A stretch of 64,000 nucleotides of DNA from Asterochloris sp. CNOR1 (Eukaryota; Chlorophyta; Trebouxiophyceae; Trebouxiales; Trebouxiaceae): positions 558,001-622,000 of the forward strand of contig OZ017751.1 in the NCBI GenBank assembly GCA_963969365.1, read 5' to 3'. The position numbers and the translations under genes were made by a program. This document shows, one piece after another, positions 40,801 through 51,402 of the stretch (its first letter is position 1; every line of letters starts with the position of its first letter). The notes under the pieces were generated by a model. The model made no database searches, was not told the origin of the DNA, and saw only the letters and a list, made by a program, of their open reading frames with translations.

Positions 40801-43800
40801 CACCCCACCTCTTGGTGATCCCTGACACTCCGCCACCACGTGGCCCCTAGAATTGCTACTGCCCCCTGCCCTGCAGGGTCTCTCTGGGCCTTGGGAATCA
40901 GCAGCCAACAGCAAGCCTGCCATGCTGCTCCACGCTGCCTGCAGGACTTACGACTGCCCTGACAACAGTCACTAATCGTCTGGCTAGCCTGCTTGTTGCA
41001 CTGTCAAGTCTCTTAGCGCACCGCAACAATCCGCCCACTCCAGCCATGCTGGCCCACTGGTGTCAGGGCCGATAGACAGCAGCCAGCAACCAGTCATGCT
41101 GTTTTGCCCTGCCCTGCAGGGTCTCAGTGCGCGAGAGCAAAAAGCGGAAGACCTCTGTGCAGGAGAAGACCTATCATGCTGTGTGGAATGAGGGCTTCAA
41201 ATTTCCTGTGCACATGCGCGAGCGCCAGGCGCTGACCTGCACTTTGTTTGACCACGACACCCTTGGTGGAGATGATCAGCTGGGCAGGTGAGCAGCAAGC
41301 AGTCCAGTTGCTTGGTTGCAGCACGTATGGTTGTGTGCTTCGCGAGGGCTTGAAGACCTTGGCAGGTGCGATGTGAGGCAATGCAGAAAATGCTGCACAC
41401 TCCATGACCATGGCCTGCTGGATGGGGGCAAGCTCGGCAAAGGAGCAATGTGTGCTCAGCTCACACTCTTGCTTGGGCAAGCGCAGAAGAGCACGCTGTA
41501 AGATCCAACATGCTGGGTGGTGACGATGAGCTGGGCAGGTGAATCACGAGCTGCACTCTGCCCACTCACCTCAGGCAGGTGAGGTGCATACTGTATGACA
41601 CAGCAAATGGTTGTTGGGCCAACGACAATGAGGCGGGCAAATGGGCCATAGGCTCCATGTGCACATGCATGCACCAAGCTGGCCGTTGCACGACCTGGAT
41701 GTGCTCGGGGGAAGATCAGCTGCGCAGGTGGGTCACAGGCTGCAGTGTGCCCAGGCACCACTGCTAGGTGACGTGCATGCTGTAACAACCCTCCAGATGC
41801 TTGGTGGCAATGTATGAGCCGGACAAGGGTGCCACAGGCTCAACTGTGCATATGCATGTCCGCCAGTCTGAGCTGGCTGTTGTGCGACCACAATGTGCTG
41901 GGGGGAAGATGAGCTGCACAGGTGAGGCCTGGCCTGCACTGTGCACAAACACTGTCTTCAGGTGTGCTGCATGGTGTACGACCCATCACATGCTTGGGGG
42001 CGGTGATGGGCTGTGCAGGTGAGCTACAGGACATTGCAGACGTTTGCAGGGAAGCTGCGATTGAAGATGCCATGTTGCCCTGAAGCAAATTGATGTAGAG
42101 GTGGCTGCGTGGGCAAGCACAGCCTGTGCAGCAGTGCAGCAGCTGCGTTGCAGCTGCATGGCTGTTTAGGTCTCCCAGCTGCGTCCAAGGCTTCTCATCC
42201 TGCTCTGCCTACCGCTGCAGAATCAGGATCCCCATTCGGGAGCTGCCTGATAACCTGGAGCAGGACCTCTCGCTGGAGCTGCAGCATCCCAAGAAAGAGG
42301 TCAGCCTGCTGTGTGCTGCTCACATGTGCCACCATGCTGCGCCTCATCAGCTGCCTGCGCCAGTCACCTTTTCAACCAATTGGCCACACTGTCGATGGCC
42401 TTCCGCCCTGCATCTCTCTGCGTCAGGTCAGCTCAGCTGCTGGGCATTGCACTTTATCCCTGATTGCCACCAACTGAGGTCCCTGTCTGTATGGCTCTGC
42501 CACTTGGGGATGTCAGCAAGAGCATCTTTGGTGGCACTTGGGGAGCTGAATCAACTGCCTTTTTAATATATCGACACCAGCACCAGCAAACCAAGTGCAC
42601 ATCTCTTTTGCAAGGGCACACTCCATGGTCATCCACTTGCTGCCTGTCCCTGCATGATAAGGAAGAGGAGCAGCGCGGAGGCGCTCAATTCACTTGCCCG
42701 TTCTGCCCAACGTCTTTTTCCACATTCCTGGCCTGCCCATGCAGATCAAGCGGCAGCAGGAGGAGGAGCAGTACAGCGAGAGCACGCTGAAGAAGATGAA
42801 GGAGGCCAAGGGGTACATCACAAAGGGGAACAAGCCGGCCAAGCTCCACATTAAGGTGAGGACAGTCACCCCACTCCCTGCTTAAGCAGTCTGCACAGCT
42901 GCAGCCACAAGTGCACTACCAGCATGAGCAGTCTGCACAGCTGCAGCCACGATCTGTCAACAGGGTCCTAGGGCACATGCTCGCCCTCCCAGCATGAGCA
43001 TCCTGCACCGCTGCAGTCCACACACGTCAGTCCTATCACGTCAGTCAACTCACGTCGCAGGCTACCCCTGAGACCCAGGCAGTCCAGTCCGGCTGGAGCA
43101 CTCTGCACAGCCTCAGTCCACATACGCAAGCTGTGTGCCCCAAGAGATGGGTGACCTCAGCACACCCAGCATGATCTTCTGCAAGGCTGCAGGCACCTCC
43201 AGCTGGGCTTCACGTCTCATGAACAGGCGCAGTGCTCAATGAGCTGCCCTTGCCTTGCAGGGCCTGATTGCGCAATGCACAGGCAGAATTGTTGAGCACC
43301 ACCTCTCTGAGCAGCAACGAGCAACACATTATTTTAGAAGTCTCGAGGGGCAGGCACCCAGCTCCAGCAAAGCCCCTCTGCGCAGACGCAGCCACAGTGT
43401 TCATGTCCACTGCACGTCATGACTGACCATTGCAAATGTCTTATCGCAGCTGCCAGTTGCCCTGCAGGTTCTGTACTGGCAGGCACAGCTGCCACACCCC
43501 TGGAGGCCCTGCCATACGCTTCACAGCCGACCGCATCTGTGCAGGTCATGTATAGAGGGTTCTCACAAGCAGAGATGAAGGCGATTGGGGATGCGCAGCG
43601 CAAGAATGAGTACAACATTCTGCGGCAGCACCCTGATCTGTGGCAGCTGGCCCAGCAGGGGGTGGTCACTGTGAAGGTGATCCGGGTGTCGGGCCTCCAC
43701 CCACCCTCATGGTTCCGCGGCAGCCACAAGCACATGTGAGTAGGGGGCGCCCTATGACGGTGCACCTTTGGTCCAGGCCTTAGCCTTTGTGTGTGAGGGT

Positions 43801-46800
43801 GATCCTCCAGCGCCAGCCTTTCTTGGGTTCTGTTGAGGCCACTTGCGTGCATCTCCTGGTCCTAGATCCTCCTGGGTGCATGCATGCTTCACTTTATAGT
43901 GGTTCGCAGGGTCAAGGTCGGCAGCTGGAGTGACTTGCCTTGGCAGGCACAGGCGCTGGTGAGCTCAGGCACACAATCTGCAACTGGCAGACAATCTGGG
44001 CTCAGGCTTCAGCAGCTGTGAGTGTGGTGCCCCTGCACCTGCTGTCTGGGTTCCTGAACGGGTCACAAGCACTTTTGTGTCATGCAGAGCCTGTTCACTG
44101 GGTCCCTCGGTGTCTACAAGCATATGTAGCTACGTGCTTTGTTGCTCCGCAGCAGAGCAGGGTCAGGGTCATTGCAGGCCCGCCCTTTTGGTGCCAGGGA
44201 GGCTACAAGCAGATGCAAGAGACATGCTGCAGCAGGGCACATGCTGCAGAGGACTCAATGGCCTGGTGCACTGTGTGGTGGGTGGCCAGGCACCCTGTTT
44301 GAGGGTCATCCTTGCTGTCTGCCCACTGCAGGGGCAGGTTGGGAAACACTTGCTGGAGACCAGCATGGGGTCCCTGCACAACAGACGCCTGGCATACCAT
44401 GCACACACTACCTGCAGACAAAAGCGTGCTGGATGGCGCTCTGGAATGAGCTATCCTTCATCCAGTTCTTTTGACCCTGTACACTTTCAGGTGGCACTCA
44501 GGTCTGCGCTTGCAGCCGCCCCAATACGCGATGGGGCAGACAGCATGTCAATGCTGCAGATGTTTGCATGGTCAGGACATGTCTGCTTGCAGCAAGCCCA
44601 AGCTGTAATGGGGCAGGTGCATCCAGCCCCGCACATCGCTGCCTACAGCAACCGCAAGTGCAGGCATGCATGTACTGTAGATCCCTGCTTGCAGCCAGCC
44701 CAAGGTTCGGTGGGGCGACGTCAACAGGAGCGGGAACTCTCACACGGGCAGCAGGACGTCAGCTCGCATTGGCGAGGCCCTCCAAGTGGAGATTACCGAC
44801 ATGCACCACGACGAAGGTGACGACAGCACCACTCCCAGTTGCCGCCAGCACCTGAAGTGGCTTCTAGGAGAACAGTTGCTTGCATGTGGAGGGCAGCCTG
44901 CGCCATCAAGCAACAGGTGACATGCTGCACTGTTGGGAAGCAGACAGCTGAGAGCATAGGTGATTCAGGCCCTAGGCAAGCGCTGAGACACTTTGGGTGT
45001 CTGTGGAAGTACGGCAAGACACTCTGAGGAAGTGTGTCTGTGGCAACCACGCGGACACAAAGACTACCAATGCTGGTCTGCACCACTGCGGCGCAGCAGA
45101 TCAGGGACGCTGTCAGGAGGGACAGCGAGGAAAGAGGCCTCAATGTGCACAACAGGGCGCCAGCTGGCAGAGCATTGTGGCAAGCTACATGAGTAGCGGG
45201 TTTGGGGTTTCAGTAGCCCCTCCAGGACTGCAGAGACTGCTCTCTGATGCTCCTCAATTTGGCGGCACTTTCAGACTTGACAGCAAAGCAGTGGTGCAGG
45301 TTACTGCCTGCCTGCCTCTCTAGTGATGGAGCCGCACTTGATGGGCACCCACCCTCTGTGCTGCTGGACCAGTTACCTCTGGCCAATGCTTGGGCGGCAC
45401 GCAGGCTTCCAGGTCGGTCCGCAAGGGCCAGCAGTGTCCCCCAGTGTCCAGATGGCAGCTCTGGACCCCTTGAAGGGGGTGTTCCCTTTAATCACAGCAT
45501 GGCCTGTGAAATTGGGCAGGCCATCGACTTGCAGAGGACTGACAGGCACACACTGCTGCGACAGGCATGTGAGGCCACACCCCATGTTGATGGTGCTGCA
45601 GATGACACATGGCTCGCTCCTGTGCTGGCTACATCCCTGCAGGGCAGGAGCTGAGGATGCTGCCAAGACAAGTGTGCCTTCCCTGCTGCAGACCATCTTA
45701 GTATGGACTTGGGGCTGCCTGCTCAGCTGGTTGCTGGCAACGCAGTTAATTTTCTTTGCCGGCTGCAGACTGGCTGGCCAGCAAAAGGCACATGATGGAC
45801 AAGCCAGCTCCCTTGCGTCTGCCCCTGCTGCCTCATGTGACATCCTGCCTATTACACCTGCTGCAGACCAGCACAAAAAGGAGAGGGACTACATTGTAGT
45901 TGAGATCTGGGACACCAAGTGGAACAACCGCCTGGAGGGCTGCGCCTATGTGCCCCTGAAGCAGCTCAAGCGCAGGGGCCACATGAAGGGCAAGTGGCGC
46001 CTGCAGGGCGGGGACAGCCCCGAGGGCCGGGTGAGTGAGTTTCTGTGCCAATCTATAAACAACATAAGTGGTGTCTGCAGGGCCGGGCAACCTGAGTGAG
46101 CTGTTTCTGTGGACGTGCTGAGTGGGGACAGCAACAAGGGCCAAGCAATCCTGGTTTGGGACTGGGGGGATTCTCTGGGAGGCAGGCACTTGCTGGGTTG
46201 GGAGAGCTCGGAGGGCACCATTACTTGTCTGCTGTCCTCTGCCAGCAGGGGTGTGAAAGTTACTTGTCTGCTGTCCTCTGCCAGCAGGGGTGTGAAGGAG
46301 AAGTGCCACCTACAGCACAAAGCCAGCCCAGACGGCTAAGTGATTTACTTTGGGAGTTGCCTTTGCTGAAATTTGCACATGAAGTTAGAGGGCAGGTTGT
46401 ATCATCTCATGTGCTCTGCCAGCAGGACTGCCAAGGGCACGTGGTGTCTGCAGTGGAGAACAGCTTAGGTGGGCTGCGTGAGGTGCTTGCTTTGCCCATG
46501 AACACGGCAGGTGGCGCCAGCAGGGAACGCACAGCTCTGAGAGCCGTTTGAGCTGATGGAGCTTTGGATGTATCCGAAGGACAGGTGGTGCCTGCAGTGC
46601 AGGGACAGCATGGGGACAGCAGCAGAGGAATTGCTGTGTTTCAGCTGCTGCAACTCAGGGCCATGCAAGCTGCTCCCAGGGCACTTGTCAGGGACACTAC
46701 ACTCAAAAGGGTTTCACAACAATGTGGCTGTGTGGCATGAAAGTGCTGGCAGAAGGACCCTCAATGTTAATGGAGGCCACACCGGCGCTCGCTCCTTGCT

Positions 46801-47548
46801 GGCCAGTGACTTGCTGCATTGAGACCATCTGACGCCTCAACTCGTGTTCTTGCATGGTTGCAGGTGGAGCTGACTTGTCGCTTTGACAGCTTCATGGGCT
46901 CTGATGAGCAGTGGAAGAGCCAGGACGAGGATGAGAGCAAGCGCAGCGTCAAGGTGAGACTCGTTAGTGTGCTGATCCATACGTGGGACAGCTGCAGAGT
47001 CGCGTGTGAGGGCAAGCGCAGTGTCGAAGGGGTTGTGTGCTGCAGCCCTGCTGGCTGCATGTCTCTCCCACCCTGCAGGGTATTGTGCTGCTGAAGTGGC
47101 TGGTGTATCGCCAGGCAGGGCACCATCTCTAGAGGCAGTTTGAGCCAGACGCGTAGCTTCATGATTTGTGTGCTGCCCAGCTAGCCTCTGTGATGTGCCA
47201 CCTGCGCCACTCCCACACTGTCTCTCACACCTGCAGACGCAAACGCATGAGTCCATGGCTGGCCACCTGAGCGACGACGAGAGCCTGGTGTCTACAATAG
47301 TTGGCGAGGATGCTGCAGCTGAGGCTGGTGGCCCCAACCGGGAGGCAGAAGCTGAGGGCTCAGGCTCTGATGATAGCCAGTCAGACAGCGAGGGCTCCTC
47401 CCTGTACCGGAGCGTCGGCAGCAGCTCAGAGTCGGGCATGCCCAGCCAGCCTCAGCCTAGGACCCCTGGTATCCAGTCGCATCCTGTTTCCAATTTGAGC
47501 CAGGATCTGGATGCCACCAGCCCCCAGTCTCAGAGGACTCCAGCATGA
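37861..47548 (+). CDS. Extended synaptotagmin / tricalbin-like SMP-C2 protein (5' end unresolved)
   Basis: Tethers the endoplasmic reticulum to the plasma membrane and moves lipids between them. Fourteen exons join in perfect phase (about 643 residues): 37861-37975, 38386-38503, 38910-39002, 39213-39302, 39599-39769, 40241-40347, 41120-41287, 42221-42299, 42745-42855, 43545-43735, 44695-44816, 45867-46030, 46864-46953 and 47237-47548. The SMP domain runs from WWPEMAKSLEKLAQ through FWLGKRPPHLYNV, DVGLVIKPLPK and KGRIRIAFDPLLKRLPVIGA to VLPEHWLYQIDM. C2A starts at LLQVTVIEATNIPKGDY and keeps the third loop FDHDTLGGDDQLG, but has KSNP where a calcium-binding Asp is usual. A second C2 (VVTVKVIRVSGLHPPSW onward) lacks most acidic loop residues. 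A charged linker lies between them. The tail is acidic and Ser-rich, ending QSQRTPA. The N-terminal anchor expected of the family must lie upstream of 37861. Confidence 0.92.
41288..42022. repeat. Array of decayed C2-exon copies in an intron
   Basis: The true exon end reads gatgatcagctgggcag/gtgagc at 41287. Related junctions follow at about 41539 (gatgagctgggcag/gtgaat), 41728 (gatcagctgcgcag/gtgggt), 41922 (gatgagctgcacag/gtgagg) and 42019 (gatgggctgtgcag/gtgagc). Upstream parts of each unit keep echoes of the CTLFDHD strand, for example CILYDTAN near 41586. Unit length is about 190-250 bp. Confidence 0.8.
42884..43126. repeat. Four diverged cagtctgcacagctgcag units
   Basis: gcagtctgcacagctgcagc occurs at about 42884 and 42928. 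Decayed forms lie at about 42998 (catcctgcaccgctgcagtc) and 43097 (cactctgcacagcctcagtc). All are in one synaptotagmin intron. Confidence 0.7.
44084..44350. repeat. Decayed copies of the second C2 exon end
   Basis: The true exon ends in codons for SWFRGSHKHM. Intron segments at about 44084-44128 (LFTGSLGVYKHM) and 44161-44217 (RVIAGPPFWCQGGYKQM) repeat its length and pattern. A third, at 44306-44350 (VILAVCPLQGQVGKHL), is weaker. Confidence 0.6.
44508..44725. repeat. Three copies of an acceptor and exon start
   Basis: The true junction cttgcag/ccagcccaaggttcggt at 44695 is preceded by cttgcag-ccgccccaatacg (about 44508) and cttgcag-caagcccaagctg (about 44587). Each is followed by a g-tggggc(a/g) block. 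Confidence 0.8.
46221..46297. repeat. 39-bp perfect tandem duplication
   Basis: ttacttgtctgctgtcctct with the following gccagcaggggtgtgaa occurs twice in direct succession, essentially unchanged, so it is recent. A decayed third copy (gtgctctgccagcaggact) lies near 46410. Confidence 0.9.
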
Positions 47549-47584
47549 TCTGACCCTTTTGAGTGTTCTGAGCATCACTTTCAG

Positions 47585-47703
47585 CCCACCCAGCCCAGAC
47601 TGTTACAGCTGCTCACACACCAGCCCAGACTATCATTGCTCACACACCAGCTCAGACTGTTACTGCTTACACACCAGCCCAAACTGTTATTGCTCACACA
47701 CTT
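47585..47703. repeat. 27-bp minisatellite in the synaptotagmin 3' flank
   Basis: About four and a half units of gctcacacaccagcccagac plus seven bases lie 40-150 bp past the stop codon. Confidence 0.85.
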
Positions 47704-47807
47704 GAACGCATGCCGTCTTGGAACCTGTGGCAGTCAACGAAATTGACCAGCAGATCGAAGGGGGACATCATGCCAATGCACTGATGTGAGGCTGATCACG
47801 GACCGAC

Positions 47808-50800
47808 ATGATTGCTGGGCAGAATTCCAGAAGAGAATGCGGCAGGGGGACAAAGTTGCTTGTGGCAGTAGGCATTACTCTCTGCCTGCTCATCTTTGCA
47901 GCCATCAATCGAGGCCTGCCATCAATTAGTCAGGTGACTGCGCTTGCTGCATTCTGAACATCTTCTGCTTCATACCAGTGCAAACCCCGAGTCACTGGAT
48001 GCAGGGGTTACCGACTGAGCAGCACTGTGGACCTTTCAGCACGCCAGCAGAGCGCACAGAGGCTGAAGCCAGGCTCTACAACCTGCAGCTAAGAAAGCAG
48101 GTCCAGGATTTGGACAAGCATGAGGTGAGACTGGACTTTGTATTGTAGCACAAGGCACGTTGCCTCAATCGGGGCAATCATTCAGGCCCAGAGAGTGCAT
48201 GAAGGCTATGCTCTGTTCCCAACAAAGCCATGGCCTGGGTGTTGATTTGCAAGCAGCCGCTCTGCCGGCCTTAAGCCCGGGCTGGCAATGGACTGCGCGA
48301 CACATGTGGTCACCTGCTGATCTCATGTGCTGGTCTTGCCTGAATGAGCCAGGCAGGTCTTGTGCAGGCCTGGAGCAGTTGCTTGCAATGGCATTCAGAC
48401 TTTGTGTGCAAGCTTGTGCCGCCCCACCCTCGGCATTCAGGGCATCGAGCTGGTGCCTTACGGCAAACGCACTATGGAGGGCCAGTGCTCTGCTTGCTGC
48501 ACACCCACACATTTCCCACACTCTTAGACCTAAGCTGTATGCCTCGAGGGCCTTTGGCTGACACTTGTGTAGGGTGACGGCACAGAGAGAGCTGGTTCTC
48601 GCAAGGACACAGTCAAACGCATGCTGTCTGCTTTGGGCCTTCAGCTGGTGCTGGGGTACGGCGACAGCATCAAGGAGAGCCAGTGCTCTGCACCATGCGC
48701 AGCCAAGCAGCTCATGCTCTCTGCCAGCAACGTACTTGACCTCCTGCTGCGCCCCTGCAGGGCGTCCAGCTGGTGCTGTACGGCGACAGCATTATGGAGA
48801 GCTGGCTGGAGACAGATGTGGGGACGCCGTGCAAGGGCCGCTGTGCTGGCCTGAAGGCCGTTTTTGACTCTTACTTTGGGCACTGGAGCTCCATGGTGCT
48901 GGCCCTCGGATGTGAGGTCTGTGCTCTGCTGCCTTGCATTGCTGATGGGGCTTGTCTGTTCAGGGACTAATTCTTTGAGGTCCTTGACCTTGGCAGTGAG
49001 GTCTGTGGTCTCCTGTCCTGCCTCGTGCTGGCCCTGAATATCGGAGGTCTGTGCTGTGGTGTGCTGTGCTGCCCTCATGCTGGGCCTAAGCAGTTACTCA
49101 TGCACGCACTGATGCCCTGCCTCATGCTGATTCTTGAAGGTAAGGTCTATGTCCTGGTAGTGGTCTCCTGCTGCCAACTTGGGTGAATGCAGAGGCCCAC
49201 CTGGCCTCTTCAAGGAGCTGCGACTGCGACCAGATTGGCATGGAGTGTCTGTACTGTCTTCCCAGCTGATGAGGAGCGTTCATAGCCCTGCTGATGCAGC
49301 TGCCTGCCACCAGGCCTCCCACTGCAGCCTGTATTCCACTGTGGTGCTGACATGCCCTTCAATGTCACTTTTGCCGTTCAGATGCCTATGGCAGCTGGTT
49401 ACATCTGGGCAGTCACTACGGCAAGAACGCAGTGAATCTTCCCTGCGTGGGCGAGAGGCAGCCAGTGCAGCTGCTTGCATCCAGACCTCCCGTCGCACAC
49501 GATATGGTGCCCTGAGGGCTGCATCTCTCTGCTGCAGTGGACCAGACGAGCCATCTCCTGTGGCGTCTCCAGCATGGACAGCTCTTCAAGAGGCACCCCC
49601 CTCAGATAGCGGCTGTGATGATAGGTACCAACGACTTGGGGGCCGAGACGGGCTGCGGCACTGGGGAGGAAGGGGTGACCGCAGCAGCCAGCGGTGTCGC
49701 CGACAGGTGACACCTGAGCTGCTCTTGACCGGCCCCAAAGCAGCAGCAGCCACCCTGCAGCAGCTAGCAGGCCCTCGCAGGGGGCCAGCAGGGTCGGAGC
49801 AGGGTGCCTGCAGACAGGTGACAACTCTGCTGCTCTTCATCTGCCCCCATCAGCAGTGGCCAACTTCAACAGCTGGCAAGCCCTCCTGGGGTGCCAGCAG
49901 GAGTAAGGCAGGCAGCAATCAGAGGCTCCTGCTTGACAATCTTGGCAAATGGGTCTTCGGTATGACCTTCTCAATTGAATTTCTCCAGCTAGCCTGGGCT
50001 GACATCTGCTTGAGAACAACTCGCCGCGGCAGGAGCTGTCCGGATCAGCAGCTGACAGGTGGGGGCCCTGCTGCTTTGCTGCCTGTGGATGGACATGGCC
50101 AGGCTTCCCCCACGAAAGGCCTGCAGGTGTGAGCCAGCAGCAGATCAGCCTGGCTGCCTATGAGCCTCTTGCTGCAGCAGGTTGGCGGCTTGCATGCATG
50201 CTGCGCTGCCCAGTGGGAGCGGCCAGCAAGCTGGTAGCCACCTCAATGCAAGATCTTGTGCAAGCTGGCAGTGAGGAAGTGAATGATGTTATGTTGGCGC
50301 CCAAGCATGAGCTGCCAAGTCATGTCCTGCAACAGCCCACAGAGCTATTCAATCTTCATCATCTGCCTTGTCCTGGCGGCCAGCCTGCCCAGCTACAGCC
50401 AGAGCAATGACACCCCGCTCTCCCCTGACCTGCAGAATCATAGAAATCCTCACAGTCCTGCAAAAGAAAACCCCTAGCACAGATGTGATTGCCCTGGCTG
50501 TCCTGCCGCGGGCTAATTACATCCAGGCAGGGCAGCAGGCCTGGCCGAGCATATTTACCCCTGGCATCCAGCTGATCAATGACAAGGTCAAGGACCATGC
50601 CACCACGCAGAGCAAGGCTCACTTCCTGGACTGTGGCCAGCGTTTCATTGTGGACGGCCATGTGGGTCCTCAGAGTTGCTGTGACTTCTGCTTCTTGTCT
50701 GCGAGCTTGAGGTCAGGACTTGCGTACATGTCTTATGCTTGCTACTCAGTGTGCTGACTGCTGCCCTGTCAGATGCCTGCCGGCCCTGCTGGACAGGAAG

Positions 50801-50934
50801 TGCACTGCTGTGCGCAGGTGGGTGAGGCGCTCATGCCTGATGGCCTGCATCCGAACGAGGAGGGCATGAAGCTACTGGCACGCTGCATGGACCCCTTGAT
50901 AAATGAGCTGCTGCATCAGGAACATGCAGGCTGA
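47808..50934 (+). CDS. Membrane-anchored SGNH/GDSL-type hydrolase
   Basis: Esterase or acylhydrolase of the SGNH superfamily; the substrate cannot be told. Exons: 47808-47933, 48023-48124, 48761-48911, 49538-49706, 50436-50661 and 50818-50934. They are all in phase, giving 296 residues. The first exon encodes a short basic N-terminus and one hydrophobic segment (KLLVAVGITLCLLIFAAI), a type II signal anchor that would place the enzyme in the secretory lumen or outside. A Glu/Arg-rich linker (ERTEAEARLYNLQLRKQ) follows. Block I is YGDSIMESW (Ser86), block III is MIGTND (Asn158), and block V is DGLHPNEEG (Asp266, His269), so the catalytic set is complete. Only 260 bp separate it from the synaptotagmin stop, in the same direction. 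About three residues normally seen before DQTSHLLWRL may be missing, so a micro-exon in intron 3 is possible. Confidence 0.88.
48437..48810. repeat. Copies of the SGNH block I exon start
   Basis: The true exon starts ggcgtccagctggtgctgta and then cggcgacagcat. Copies lie at about 48440 (ggcatcgagctggtgcctta, then cggcaaacg) and 48640 (cagctggtgctggggtacgg, then cgacagcatcaaggagag). Both precede the real exon in the same intron. Confidence 0.8.
49021..49110. repeat. Copies of the SGNH exon 3 donor region
   Basis: The exon edge gtgctggccctcggat/gtgaggtctgtgct recurs at about 49025 as gtgctggccctgaatatcgg with an aggtctgtgct tail. A weaker form is catgctgggcctaag near 49076. Confidence 0.65.
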
Positions 50935-51402
50935 CGTCTGGCTGAGCTCATCAGTGAAATACAACAACCTTCTTAGTGATCAGACAGATTTCAGCATGTG
51001 TGAGATGTCAGAGACTCTGAACAAAGACCCTTCTTGTCAGAAATCATTGCCGTGTCGTCTTTACTGCTGCTGACCACTGAATGCTGAGCAAAGACTGCAC
51101 AGCTCTGACTGCCTGCAGACCCATGGCCCCTTGAAGTTGCTTTCGACCAGTAAAGTGACAAGTTACACGCATGTGTTCTTAGAGGGCACAGATGGCAGGG
51201 AGAAGCAGGCAGGGCAAAGCAGTGCAGCCAAGTCTTGTGCAGCTCGTGAGCCTGGTCAGCGACAGCGCAGGGGAGGAGGAATTGCTGCATGCGCAGCAGC
51301 GTGCAGGGGGCCAGGGGTTTGGGACTTGTATGCATTCATTGCAGACTGGGATGTTTGTTCATACTGGCTAGACACAGCAGGGCCTTCCTTGAAGCAGGGT
51401 AT
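50935..51402. other. Convergent spacer, no gene seen
   Basis: About 470 bp of 3' flank between two converging genes. Small frames here have no splice context. Confidence 0.5.

Noticed and set aside
49179-50132. 317-codon plus-strand open frame
   Set aside because: It reads through introns around the SGNH exon 4 in another frame, lacks motifs, and conflicts with the phase-consistent SGNH model.
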